Position numbers and translations under genes: made by a program | DNA from: Acanthosepion lycidas | Taxonomy: Eukaryota > Mollusca > Cephalopoda > Sepiida > Sepiidae | Reading direction: 5' to 3' | Assembly (NCBI GenBank): GCA_963932145.1 | Contig: OZ010590.1 | Coordinates: 59,173,789 to 59,237,788 of the forward strand | Length of the DNA: 64,000 nt | Notes under the pieces: model-generated | Database searches by the model: none | What the model was told of the DNA's origin: nothing | What the model saw: the letters and a program-made list of their open reading frames with translations, nothing else | Shown: piece after piece, positions 31,360-41,992 of the stretch | Position numbering within the stretch: position 1 is the first letter of the stretch | Layout of the letters: each line of letters opens with the position of its first letter

Positions 31360-31714
31360 ATATTATTACAAAGAAACAGTAGGATCCAAATTCTCAGCAT
31401 TTCCATTTCTGAATAGGAGGTATTGTGGTATTATGCTGGAAAAGATATTGCACTGACAATGAATTTCACATTGGATTTCATACCAATATCATTGACTTAT
31501 TATTACTTCCGACCAACAAATGCAGAAGTACATGACCTCACATTTACATCTGATATTGCAAGTGTGGGAATGAGAATGTTGAACAGATGTGTATATAAAC
31601 AACTGTGACAGAGATGATTTGGGTAGTCTATCAAAGACAACCCAGGATAATGTGGGGTCCACATGTTAGACAAAAACACAACATCCTATCCCATAGTAAC
31701 TCTTAGTAGTTTTT
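31360..31714 (+). other. Unassigned; holds one unrecognised 61-codon frame
   Basis: The frame 31423-31608 (FIPISLTYYYFRPTNAEV, LTFTSDIASVGMRM and others) is not low-complexity and is not antisense to a known repeat here. I do not recognise it, and it has no visible splice context. It could be a decayed exon, a transposon shard or chance. Confidence 0.3.
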
Positions 31715-32155
31715 CTCCCCTTTTCTAGTATTCCCACCCACTATTCCAATGTTCATTTACACAACCTTGCTGACTTCCCCAATATCTCTTTCCAACTATA
31801 TGCCACATGGGTATTAAGTTTTCCAGGCCCTCCTTCCTCATAAGGTGTTCAAGTAATTTCAGCACTCTCTTCCTGATTCTGAGTATAAATGCTCTGTCTG
31901 TTGCCATTTTCTTTAAGATTTCTTTATTGCTTACTCATTCTGTCCATGGAATTTCCAGTATCCTTCTGCGGAATCACATTTCTACTGCCTCTAGTTTCCT
32001 CTTCATCCATGGGTAGGTTGTTTAACATTCAGTGCCATATAAGAGGATGGGTAACACACAGCAATCCAGGACTCTTCTTTGTTTCTAATGAAAATTTTTC
32101 CAGTTCTCAGCATTTTTGTTTGCTTTTGCAATGCTTCTTTTGCTAGGACAATGTG
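31715..32155 (-). mobile_element. RTE-type LINE fragment
   Basis: AGTTTTCCAGGCCCTCCTTC, TTCCTGATTCTGAGTATAAA, CCATGGAATTTCCAGTATCC and TTCAGTGCCATATAAGAGGA are in the order expected for the antisense post-RT region. Confidence 0.82.
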
Positions 32156-32199
32156 TGCTCAGATCTCAGGGTTGCAGGCATCTAAACATTTGCCCCTGT

Positions 32200-33055
32200 A
32201 TAACAGACACAAGTGTGTAAAGTGGGATCAGTAAATTCTGATCTGTTGCATTCACTTTCACACTAATAAAGAACGGCATGAATCTTCTACTGCCACCTCC
32301 AGGTATAGGTTAACTGTCAAGGTAGAAAGTGATCTTGATCTTTGGATGATAGTCGATCTAAGAGATGGGCAACTCTGAATATAAAACTCTGCAGAAGGCA
32401 CTAGGAAGCTACTCCACTATCTTTCCCAAGAAATCTCATCAATTCACAGATAATAAAGAATATGAATCTGTGGCGAGCCATAATTACATATGTCTGGAAG
32501 TGGGTATGAAGTAAAAAAGAAATAAGTGTATGTTTATCTCCAGTAATGAGAGTGCTGGATATATAAATAATATAGCAGTTTTTGGCAAGTCATGTTCAAA
32601 TTCTAGCCTAGTTATCTGTGCTTACTTTTACATAAATGTAATTAGGAAAAGCAGAAATCCATTTCTTCTTCCTCCAGCAATGAGTTAAATAGCAGGGTAG
32701 ACCGAGCTATGTAGCATTAAATGGTACTGAGTCTAAGTGGCCTACTCTGAATTAAAAATATATGGAGAAGACAATAGGAAACCACTCTACTAGCTTTTCA
32801 AAGAAATCATAGCATTCACCGGTAATAAAAAGGAAAAGAAATTATGGCATTCACAGGTAATAAAAAGGAAAAGCAGGAATCTATCTCTTCTTTATCCAGC
32901 TATGTGTTAAATAGCAGAGTAGACTGAGCTATATAGCACTGAATGGTAGCCAATCTAAGATGTCTACTCTGAATAAGAAACTTTGGAGAAGGCAACAGGA
33001 AATCACTCTACCAGCTTTTCAAAGAAACCATGGCAGTTCACAGGTATAAATGAAT
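32200..33055 (+). mobile_element. SINE-A-related array, about three units
   Basis: Units near 32225-32470, 32590-32835 and 32855-33055 repeat GTTAAATAGCAG-GTAGAC, TAGCACTGAATGGTAGCC, AACTCTGAAT or ACTCTGAATAAG, GGAGAAGGCAACAGGAAA and CTTTTCAAAGAAA, then CACAGGTAATAAA. They share the BAGCAGG-AGAC core with SINE-A but have a different 3' half, so this is a sister subfamily. Confidence 0.75.
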
Positions 33056-33480
33056 AGAATCTGTTGATTCACCTATGTCCTAAAAAGTTGGCATAATAAA
33101 TGACAAAGTATGTTTTATCTCCAGTCAAGATATAGACTAGACACAATGCTTTTACTCATCTACCAAAAGCAAAAGACAGTCCAATAATGATAATTCGTTG
33201 AGCATCAATCAGATATTGATTTACATGATTTTCAGCTGTTGATAAGCCTTCATTCAACGATCTTGTCACTTAAATATAAACAACTTTATAGAAAAACAAA
33301 GTGTTCTGATGATATTAGATCTATAGATCAATATGTCTTTGCTGTCAGCTGCTGATTGCTGAAATAGTAAAAAGTCATCTGTGGTTTAAAAAAAAGTAGA
33401 TATTGTGTACAACCACTGATAATCAATAAAGTTCTGGATCTTATCAAAAGTGCACACTTGACAAAAAGGATTATCCTGAA
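33056..33480. other. Unassigned sequence
   Basis: No gene. It grades into the 129-bp repeat array. Confidence 0.4.
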
Positions 33481-33995
33481 CCTCTGACATACTTGCAATA
33501 AAAGCTTAACAACAAAACTTTTTATCTGCATATTTATAGTTTAAGAGTGTAATATCCATGAAGAAAGACATGCTTATTTACATATTGATTAATAATTTAC
33601 TTATCCTCACCCTCTGACATACTTACAACAAAGGCTTATCAACAAAATGTTATTGTACACCTTTATAGTTTTCTCACATAGTACCCATAAAAAATGACAT
33701 GCTTATTTACATATGGATCAGTAATTTACTTATCCTAAACCCCTGACATCCTTACAATAAAAGCTTATCAACAAGATGTTATTCTACACCCTTATGATTT
33801 ACTAGCACAGTAACCATTAAAAAGGAAATGCTTGTTTACATATGGATCAGTATTTACTTATCCTAAACCTCTGACATACTTGCAACAGATACTTTTTAAG
33901 AAAAGTTTTTATTCGAATCTTCATGGTCTACTAGTATAGTAACCATAAAAAATGATATGCTTATTTACATATGGATCAGTAATTTTATCTGGTAT
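33481..33995. repeat. Minisatellite, four units of about 129 bp
   Basis: Units start with CTCTGACATAC-type sequence at 33481, 33611, 33741 and 33868. Each contains AAAGCTTATCAACAA, then ATGCTTATTTACATATGGAT, and ends TTATCCTAAAC. They diverge by roughly 10-20 percent by eye; the last unit is altered in its first half. Confidence 0.92.
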
Positions 33996-34394
33996 TATGT
34001 ATTCTGTCTCTCAGTTCAATCTGTCACTGCCTGGCCTCCTTTCTGGAAATCAGCATAAATCCTACAGTCTCTGTAAAACACACACACTACAATCAACTGC
34101 TTAAATGTTCAAAATATTGGGAACAGCAAGGGAGAGGATGAAGTGGTGGTAAAAGGTGTGTAAGAAGAAAAGAAAGGCTAAGCAAGCTAAAGAAAAAAAA
34201 GTGAGGGAAAAAAAAGAATAGAGATGAGGACGAATGAAAGACATAGGCAAATTTTCTGTCTTAAAATTGATTACTTGTTTCACTTTTAGATTTTTGAAAC
34301 TGAATTATGCCTTATTTTTATATTTTTTATTTTTCAGTATGAAGCATAACATTTGTAGGAAAGTCAGTGGATCTTATAGTATTAATCTATAGTT
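33996..34394. other. Unassigned sequence
   Basis: A purine-rich stretch at 34120-34260 (AAGAAAAG and GAGG types) produces an uninformative minus-strand frame. No gene. Confidence 0.4.
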
Positions 34395-34505
34395 TATATT
34401 ATAAGCCTGTTGCTAAGTGGTTAAAATGTTCACCTTTTGGCCATGAGACCTGAGTTCAAACCTCAACAAAGTCAATTTGTCAGGATGGTGATTTTTGATT
34501 AGATA
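34395..34505 (+). mobile_element. SINE-B head fragment
   Basis: GTTGCTAAGTGGTTAAAATG (A-box region), GCCATGAGACCTGAGTTC and a B-box-like GAGTTCAAACC, then CAATTTGTCAGGA. These match the order of the SINE-B head at 8840-8950. The tail is missing. Confidence 0.6.
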
Positions 34506-34523
34506 ATTTTTTCAGAAAACTAA

Positions 34524-34764
34524 AGGGCATTTCATTAAGACAGATTATATATAAGGGTGTTTCCTTAAGACGGATCAAGGTCAGTAGTAAATAAATTAGT
34601 GTTATTGGTGAAAATTTATTTATTTCTCTATTGGATCATGTAATTTAAGTCATGGCAATTATGTGTGAAAAATAATATTGCCAAATCTGAAAGAAAAAGA
34701 AAAAACCATTAGACGCTTAAAATTAATTCACATGAAAAATCGGTCCAAGTTATTGAACACCCTT
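34524..34764 (-). mobile_element. Deleted mariner derivative, same family as 39788-40356
   Basis: Outer ends AAGGGTGTTTCCTTAAGACG (34553) and the complement of AAGGGTGTTCAATAACTTGG (34764) match the two ends of the 39.8-kb element. The subterminal AATAAATTAGTGTTATTGG and ATGGCAATTATGTGTGAAAA also match. Almost the whole transposase is deleted, leaving about 212 bp. An extra partial end, AAAGGGCATTTCATTAAGAC at 34523, precedes the real one in tandem. Confidence 0.82.
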
Positions 34765-34949
34765 GCAAAAATATTTTATGTGATATATTTGAACTATTAT
34801 GAAAACTTCATTTATTTTGGAAAGGTATTAGAATAATCCAGAATGTATACTGGGAGTAAACCATGTGGATAGGAAATGAACTCATTAAATACACCAAAAT
34901 AGAAAGTGTTATAAAGCAAGTAAACATCTTTTCACTGGATTTATTTAAC

Positions 34950-35790
34950 CTTCACAGAGAGGCAGTCTTAAGAGAACTAGAAGACCTACCATGATTTATT
35001 GTTTGTGGGTACAATCTTAACAACATACATATATGACACCATGTTGTTGGCAGGTACAGAAAGAAACTGTGGGATATCCAAGACAGGGTAGTAAAAGAAA
35101 ATGAGAGAAAGGGATTAACCATCAATTGTAAGAAGATAGAATGTATAGTTGTCAACAAGAGAAGAAGATGTCAAAATCAAACAAGTACAAAAGTTTAACT
35201 GTGTGGGAAACAGAGGATGGAAAATGCACAGATGTGTTAGAATAACAAAAGAGAATTTCCAAAGGCTAAAGAAAGTATTAAAAACAGAAAAAAAAAACAT
35301 TTGAAACAAAAAAGATGAGTGCTAAACTATTATTTAATATCAGTCCTCTTATATGGCATTGAAACCTAGACAATCTCCTCACAGACAATCAAGAGACTTA
35401 AAGCAATAGAAATATGGTTTTACAGAAGAATGCTGAAAATACAAGGGATGGAACATGTGACTTACAAGGAAGTTTTAAAGAAAATCAAAAAACAAAAAGG
35501 ACATTTGTACTCAAAATCAGGAGAGAGACAGTTGAAATTTTTAGGACACATAATGAGGAAAGAGAGTTTGGAGAATCTGTCACTTACAGGACATATTCAA
35601 GGTAAGAGGGGAAAGAAGGAAATAGCAAGTAACCTACCTAACAAGATTGTATAAATCGATGACAGAACAAGGCTCAGAAAGGATAAGAAAAAGACAAATA
35701 TTGCTAAGAGCTATTATACAAAGAATAGGAAGTTGTGAAGAGTCACAAATATCTATGTCCTGAAAAGACAGCACATCAAAAATATTATAA
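34950..35790 (+). mobile_element. RTE-type LINE: RT end and C-terminal domain, sense
   Basis: Reading through frameshifts: REAVLRELEDL, RVVKENERKGLTINCKKIEC (post-catalytic RT helix), SVLLYGIET near 35340, a frame with AIEIWFYRRMLKIQGMEHV, and QLKFLGHIMRKESLENLSLT followed by GHIQGKR up to about 35620. This is the distal reverse transcriptase and C-terminal domain of an RTE-like LINE (the family usually has LLYGSECWT and RRMLRIPWT). The endonuclease and catalytic RT core are missing. There are many stops, so it is inactive. Confidence 0.82.
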
Positions 35791-35931
35791 TTAAAGACTA
35801 ATGAAATTTGAAGGTTTTTTTTTTTCATTTTTGTTCATATTTCACTCCTTTGAAATTTATTTTGCAAATTAATTTCAGCAGAGTACTGAACTGTTGCGTA
35901 ATATTGGTTCCCCTAGATGGCAGTGATTGCT

Positions 35932-36295
35932 GGACAATCTCCTCACAGAGACTGAAGGCAATAGAAATATAGTTCTACAGAAGGATGTTGGGAATACTAT
36001 GGGCTGAACATGGGAGCAACAAGGAAATTTTAAGGAAAATGGAAACAAAAAGGATACTTCTACTTATAATCAGAAAGAGATATTTGAAACTTCAAAACCA
36101 CATAATGAGTAAAAGAAGTTTTAAAAATTTGGCAATACAGGACATATTGCAAGAGGGTAGGAGGAAAGCACTGAATAAACCCCCAAACTAAACAGCCTTG
36201 TGTAAATGGTTGGTAGAACCATGATTAGAAGAGATAATTAAAAGACAAACAATGCGAAAAACTACAAAGCACATGAAGTTGTAGAGTCTTGGTTC
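35932..36295 (+). mobile_element. RTE-type LINE C-terminal fragment, second copy
   Basis: Repeats the 35370-35760 sequence: ACAATCTCCTCACAGAGACT, then frame 35985-36191 with HGSNKEILRKMETKRILLLI, RYLKLQNHIMSKRSFKNLA and DILQEGRRKA. It is a separate, differently diverged copy placed head to tail, not a continuation. Confidence 0.8.
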
Positions 36296-37924
36296 CACTA
36301 TATGGGAATAGATATTTATTCGTACTTATGTACAAAATGTGGCACAAGGCCAAAAAGGGGATTGGGGAAGGACGGTCTTCTTCTGTCTTAATTCTAAACT
36401 TAGCTAGTCACAAACACGGACCCAAACATACCAACAATAGTCCTATCACCAAAACATCATATTCACTCCTACCTTTCTTACTACGTCCACATAGTTTCAC
36501 TAACATAAGTAGAAAATTATATTTAAAATAAAGCAAACAAGTGGGAATGACTGCAAAAACATCCCTCTCTACAATTTATAAACAAAACATACAGATGCAT
36601 GTTGGGATTTCTTCCTAGCCAAATAAGATAGACCATATCAGCCATATTTCTGTTCTTTCTTGTCTTGAAGTCAGAACACTGATCACTTGACTGTATCCCT
36701 TTTGTATGTTAACACCATTCTTATTTTGTTAACATTCTTGCCTCATTATTGTTGCTATGCCTACTTTTGTCTTGCATTTACTTAGTATTATTTTGCCCTG
36801 TTCTTTTCTTTCTTTTGTTATTGTGTATTGTAAACTTTGTCAATTCTGTTTATTGAGTATTTCTAACATTTACATTTAACCCTGGCCAATTACTCTACAT
36901 AGAGAATTATGATCACCGACAATCCTGAAGGAACACAGAAAATAGAAGAACAGTTTTGAACATACAAAATTTGTTTGAATAGGCTAATTACAAATAAATG
37001 AAACTGTTGTTGGCAATTACACAGATGGTGACATCTAACAGTACTTTTAAATAAAAAGCATATTTCTTTTGACAAAATTCTGTTCCCAAGTGTGAACAAA
37101 AAATTTATTTCTTTTATTCATATTTTTTATTTATCTTTAAATTTCTGATAAAGCTGAAATAAGATTTGCTACTCTCTATGTAAATTGAGAAATTTCATTT
37201 CAAAGAATGTCAAATAAAATAAAATGTCACAAACTTTATTTTAAAACATATACTGAGGTTTTTTATTTTATACCACCTAAAAAATAAAAAATAAATATGT
37301 TTAGAAAGAACCAAAGAGAAGAGAGAGACTGAAAATAACGTCAAAATCCCACACTTCTTTTGTTTCACTTGTCTGAAATTTGGACAAAGTTATTTAGAGA
37401 TTTCTAGCTCAGAGGTGAGATTCCAGAATTTGGTAATGGATATCTGATTTCCAATCTGACTTCCAACTCTCAAGTCATTTAGCCAGCAACATTAGGATAT
37501 TCTTTAACTCTTTACATAACATCCATCCAGACATAAATAAGGATAACTATTTCATCAGATCAACCTTTCTGTGAACTGTTCTGATTATTTGATATTTGAG
37601 GATCTGTGTACCTCCTTTTATAGAATGGTGAAATAGCATTTGGATTTTGCATCCACAGAAATTTAGATGGAATTGCATAATGAATAAGGGTATCGATATT
37701 TGTTAAACATTGGCTAAAATAAAACATAACAACAAAGATGTAGATGTTAGGCCAAATATTTTCATGAAATTATTAAAAGAAATAATCTCAGAAAACTTCT
37801 GGCAAAAATTATGACGAAAACAATAAAAAAAAGTGGAAATTCTCTGATTGTATCATTTGAGCTTAACAAATTTAACAAACTGTTGCAATAACAAATGTAA
37901 ATATGAATGCAGGTCATTATTTAA
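36296..37924. other. Long unassigned stretch
   Basis: A shard with TGTGGCACAAGGCCAAAAAG at 36339-36358 recalls the SINE-D trailer. Otherwise A+T-rich, with no recognisable gene. Confidence 0.45.
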
Positions 37925-38520
37925 AGAAAGAAGAATCTGCAATATTATTAATCTTGACCTAGTATCTCAGCTTTGATCCCAACATAGCTTCCCTCTGCTT
38001 TTTCTACAAATATTTTCATCACAATTATGATGAACGTTTCTCTTTTGTATCTCAATTTTATAAATTTAATATAGTACTAGATAGTAGTAGAGCCGAGTTG
38101 AAATTCTAGCTGAATCTATTACAGTCACTTATGTGCTCATAACCTGGCAAAAGTATGAATCCTCTTCTTCTCCTCCCAGCTATGAGTAAATAGCAGGACA
38201 GACTGGGTTCTATAGCCTTGGATGGCTACTGGTCTACTGCAGAAAGAAATGGCAAACTACTGCAGGAAAAATCCTGCCTCATCAGTCATGTATTGAACAA
38301 TACATGATCGCCTAAGCGTGTATCATGCATGGTGCATAACTGATTGACGATTGGCAACCAGATCTCATCATTTTACTGTTGAGTGTAAGTATAAGTTCTA
38401 ATAGTTTCTTTTGCACTTCTTGCCTGTGGGACTCTCTTCTGGTTTCTTGCTTTCCAGTCAACTACAATCTTGAAAATGTTAAATGCAATGTCAGTCATCA
38501 TATTCTGTCTCATTGAAACC
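37925..38520 (+). mobile_element. LINE-A fragment split by a SINE
   Basis: 37925-38060 (TTGACCTAGTATCTCAGCTT, CTACAAATATTTTCATCACA) and 38360-38520 (TCTCATCATTTTACTGTTGA, AATGCAATGTCAGTCATCAT) are successive parts of the LINE-A C-terminal region. They are separated by SINE-A at about 38065-38350. No frame survives. Confidence 0.72.
38065..38350 (+). mobile_element. SINE-A nested in LINE-A
   Basis: GAGCCGAGTTGAAATTCTAG, AATAGCAGGACAGACTGGGT, GAAAGAAATGGCAAACTACT and CTGCCTCATCAGTCATGTAT. It ends with the palindromic region TGTATTGAACAATACATGAT. It matches the copy at 54617-54906 along its length. Confidence 0.8.
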
Positions 38521-39088
38521 TGTTCTATTATTATCATCATTTCTTATTTGTAAGGTTTTCTTAGTTTCTTTCCTTGTGTTACTTTCATCATCACTAACCT
38601 CTATCAGTAATGAGTGATTACAAATGAAAAGATTAAAAATTGACAAGATTTTCCATTTCACTGAAGCAGACATTAAATGCATGTCGACATTATTAGATTC
38701 TGCATCATTGATTTCTTTTTTTTTTCTATCTTTCTTTTCTTTATTTGTTTGATTTTCTTTAGCAGCATCTCAACTGTTTCTTTTTTTCTGATTATGCAAG
38801 CTTTCTTTTTATGGCTATAACTAAACAGTGTCATTGATATATATTTTTCTTTGCAATCAAAATAGAATAACCCATTATTTTTCTGAAGTAATGGCAGGGT
38901 GTGACATATATGCTAACTAACTTACTAACTAATGGACAAACAAGCAGAAATATAATATTATTTACACAAATTATGTATTAAAGAAAACCAAAAAAATAAC
39001 TCACTTAATCATCAGGTGGTCTGATCATCACTTAAAGCATTAAATTGCCAGTCATCATGCAGTATTGATTTCTATGTCCACACTGTTG

Positions 39089-39089
<1 letters not shown>
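38521..39089. other. Unassigned sequence
   Basis: T-rich, no gene. Confidence 0.4.

Positions 39090-39157
<68 letters not shown>
39090..39157. repeat. (TA)n microsatellite
   Basis: About 34 TA repeats. Encoded Ile-Tyr frames are artefacts. Confidence 0.98.
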
Positions 39158-39159
<2 letters not shown>

Positions 39160-39572
39160 CAAGTCTCCTATCATATTTGACACATGAAGGTCAAACTGCT
39201 CAGTTCCTAGGCACCAACAGCCATACAGCAGCACATGTGATTTGATTATAGTGGTGAAGGTTTTGTGCAGAACCATCCACACTTTTTGAAGGAGCGAATG
39301 CAGAGACCTAGTACACTACATGCCACAAGGTCCCCAAACGACCCTCTGCAGGTTTTGAATTCAGAGTTGTCCTTCTCCTAGTCTATTTGCTATCCAAGGC
39401 TATAGAACCCAGTCTGTCCTGCTATTTACCCTTAACTGGAGGGAGAAGAAGAGGATTCATGCCTTTCCCAAGGGTATTAGCAGGTAAGTGAATGTAATGG
39501 ACTCGACTGAAATTCAAACTCAGCTCTCCGATTCCTCAATCCAAACCACTATCCATTACTCCACCATGCCTC

Positions 39573-39575
<3 letters not shown>
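39158..39575 (-). mobile_element. SINE-A, best full-length copy
   Basis: Minus strand: the head GGAGGCATGGTGGAGTAATG contains an A box, TGGAGTAATGG, at 39553-39563 (10 of 11 match to the pol III consensus) and a weak B box near 39509-39521. The body follows (AGGGTAAATAGCAGGACAG, CTGGGTTCTATAGCC, GGAGAAGGACAACTCTGAAT), then a long 3' part with GTGTGGATGGTTCTGCACAA and CATGTGCTGCTGTATGGCTG. (TA)n tracts abut both ends. It is a tRNA-derived SINE. Confidence 0.85.

Positions 39576-39662
<87 letters not shown>
39576..39662. repeat. (TA)n microsatellite
   Basis: Abuts the SINE-A head. One CA interruption. Confidence 0.98.
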
Positions 39663-39665
<3 letters not shown>

Positions 39666-39724
39666 GCTCTATTCCTAATAATTGAATATTCTTCTCTATA
39701 AATATAGAAAATTTTACACAATAC

Positions 39725-39726
<2 letters not shown>

Positions 39727-39787
<61 letters not shown>
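39727..39787. repeat. (TA)n microsatellite
   Basis: Left flank of the mariner relic. Confidence 0.98.
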
Positions 39788-39790
<3 letters not shown>

Positions 39791-40356
39791 GGTGTTCTAT
39801 TAAATTGGACCGATTTTAAATTTGAACTAAATTTATGAGTCTAATGATTTTTTCTTTTTCTTTCAGATTTAACAACTTAATTTGAATTGAATACTATGGT
39901 TGTTAAAGATTTGTGGTTACAACAGGATGGCACCACATGCCACACAGCCAATGCAACAATGGCTTTACTGAATAAGAAGTTCCTAGGTTGCATCATCTCC
40001 CAAAGTCAATTGGCCACCACAATTGTTTGACTTGACACCTTTAGATTTCTTCCTTTGGGGGTCATCTCAAAAATAAGGTCTATACCAACAAGCCAACAGC
40101 AATTCAACAGCTGAAGGATGAGATAGTGAGACATATTGGTGAGATCGAGGAGCAAGTATGCATAGACGTCATCAACAATTTTGACCATCAAGTGGAGGTG
40201 GGCCGGCGAAGCCTTGGCAGACATTTGGGCAATATTATTTTTCACACATGATTGCCATGACTTAAATAGCATGATCCAATAGAGAAATAAATAAATTCTC
40301 ACCAATAATACTGATTTATTTACTGCTCACTTTGATCCATCTTAATGAAACACCTT
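39788..40356 (+). mobile_element. Mariner transposase relic (DD41D-like), inserted in (TA)n
   Basis: Left end AAGGGTGTTCTATTAAATTG; right end ATGAAACACCTT. (TA)n lies on both sides, as expected for an insertion at TA. Coding remnants: VVKDLWLQQDGTTCHTANAT, which carries the second catalytic Asp (GAT 39926-39928); after a shift FDLTPLDFFLWG with the third Asp (GAT 40044-40046); then VYTNKPTAIQQLKDEIV, CIDVINNFDHQVEV and LADI-like residues. The two Asp codons are 118 nt apart, not a multiple of three, so the frame is broken. The N-terminal half with the DNA-binding domain and first Asp is deleted. Confidence 0.82.
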
Positions 40357-40381
40357 TATATATATATATATATATATATAT
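40357..40381. repeat. (TA)n microsatellite
   Basis: Right flank of the mariner relic and edge of the next LINE-A tail. Confidence 0.95.
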
Positions 40382-40578
40382 TTTAAGCTTTTCACCCCAA
40401 GCAAGGTGGGAAGCCACTAGGATGCAAGGGGTTACAGAAGATTTGGAGCAAGATCAGATAGGAGTGATAGAGGAAAGGATGAGGAGAAGGGTAGTGGATA
40501 GATCAAGGCAACTGGAGATGTCGATTGACATTACATTTGAATAGTTGGAGATTATAGCTCTCAGGGAAACTGGAATAC
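40382..40578 (-). mobile_element. LINE-A 3' end
   Basis: AAGCTTTTCACCCCAAGCAA, GCCACTAGGATGCAAGGGGT, GATGTCGATTGACATTACAT and ATTATAGCTCTCAGGGAAAC. The tail abuts (TA)n. Confidence 0.88.
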
Positions 40579-41503
40579 ACAGGGTATAACAGCAAAATTG
40601 TCCAAATCATGTAACAGCATAATCATCCATTCCACAAAATGTTTAATATCTAAAAAAAACACTAAACTATTTGAGTTTCTGTTTTCCAAGTTTTCAGATA
40701 AGACATCTTGTCATCTTGATACTATTTTTCATAAGAATCTCTAAAAAAAACCCTTTGAGTTATTCAGCTAAAAAGAGAACAGGTTAAAATCATTTTGTGT
40801 CTGACCCACTATCTTCCCAAATGAGTAATGGTTAGAGGTAAAAGATCATTCAGGCATTAATGGTACCAACATTCATACTCTGGCTTCCATCTTCAAAGTC
40901 AAGAACCATCAAGAGAATGTTGAATAAATTTTAAAAAGAGGGAACAATAAAGAGGAAAAGGGAATTAGGAGGTTATAACAGGAAGAGGAATCATCATTTC
41001 AACTTAGTAATAAAGAGATCAATTAGAAAAGATCCAACCCAATTCATAAGATGCATGGCATGTGAGAGAGAAGTTTCAGATATGACAGTCCTAAGAGCAG
41101 TGAAAAAAAGACTTGAAAATGAAATTGTACATGAAAACAGTGGGGCACCTAGTTACTCCAAGTCAAAAAGTTAGAAGGTTAGAGAGGGTGGAGATCATCT
41201 TGAATAAGTTTCAAAAATGATCATGGAATAATGTATATATATTTGAACTCTATTTCAATCCTTCATGAGCTTACAATCCTTAGATATGATTAATTAATGA
41301 TGAACATATCATTTTCATTATCAATTTCATCCCAATTCTTCTGTTAAGCTTAGAGTGTAATTATACATTCTTATTGCTCAAAGTAGAATCAAATCATGTT
41401 ATAAAAACCTTGGAGAATTACAGTAAGATAACTTTGATCATTTCTCAGATACAATGGTTTCGAACTTAATCTAACAATTGGACAATTTTGCTGTTGCACC
41501 TGG
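40579..41503. mobile_element. Candidate DNA transposon with about 24-bp inverted repeats
   Basis: Left CAGGGTATAACAGCAAAATT and right, reverse-complemented, CAGGTGCAACAGCAAAATTG share AACAGCAAAATTGTCCAA. The interior (about 870 bp) has no transposase motif. CAG-type ends would fit a hAT-like non-autonomous element, but I could not see a clean 8-bp target duplication. Confidence 0.55.
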
Positions 41504-41828
41504 TCTATATACATATATATATATATTTAAACCGTTATTTAACTCCTCTCTTTAAAACTTCTCTCTGTTAAATTTTAATCCCCTCCTTCACCTTTAGGCC
41601 TTCCTGTTCTTTCTTCTGTTACACCTTCTCTCTAGAGCTTTCATACATTTCCCTCTCACACTTGTTTCCCACTCCCACACATACACTCTCACTAGAATTT
41701 TGTTTTTTATACCCAGAGTTATATTTTCCAATTTCTTTTTGAATTTGTACGTCTGATGAATTGGATCGTGATTACAATTCCAATGTAATAAATTATAACC
41801 ATGGTATATTAGTGTTTGAGACTTTTTC

Positions 41829-41830
<2 letters not shown>
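41504..41830. other. Short (TA)n and pyrimidine-rich sequence
   Basis: (TA)n at 41510-41527, then a C/T-rich tract (CTCTCT, CCCTCC types). The complementary minus-strand frame at 41594-41830 is lysine/arginine-rich only because of that composition. Confidence 0.45.

Positions 41831-41873
<43 letters not shown>
41831..41873. repeat. (TA)n microsatellite
   Basis: Abuts the LINE-A tail that follows. Confidence 0.97.
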
Positions 41874-41876
<3 letters not shown>

Positions 41877-41925
41877 TAAGCTTAGCACCCCGAGCAAGGC
41901 ACGAAGCCACTAGGATGCAGGGGGG
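41874..41925 (-). mobile_element. LINE-A extreme 3' end only
   Basis: AAGCTTAGCACCCCGAGCAA and GCCACTAGGATGCAGGGGGG, only about 50 bp, lying between two (TA)n tracts. Confidence 0.8.
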
Positions 41926-41986
41926 TATATATATATATATATACACACATTTGAGAATAAACACACACACACACACACACATATAT
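41926..41986. repeat. (TA)n and (CA)n microsatellite
   Basis: TA run, a short unique spacer, then CACACA. Confidence 0.95.
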
Positions 41987-41992
41987 AGATAT

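Noticed and set aside
41594-41830. Basic minus-strand protein (RRNRRKNRK end)
   Set aside because: It arises from a pyrimidine-rich tract; no motif, no conserved context.
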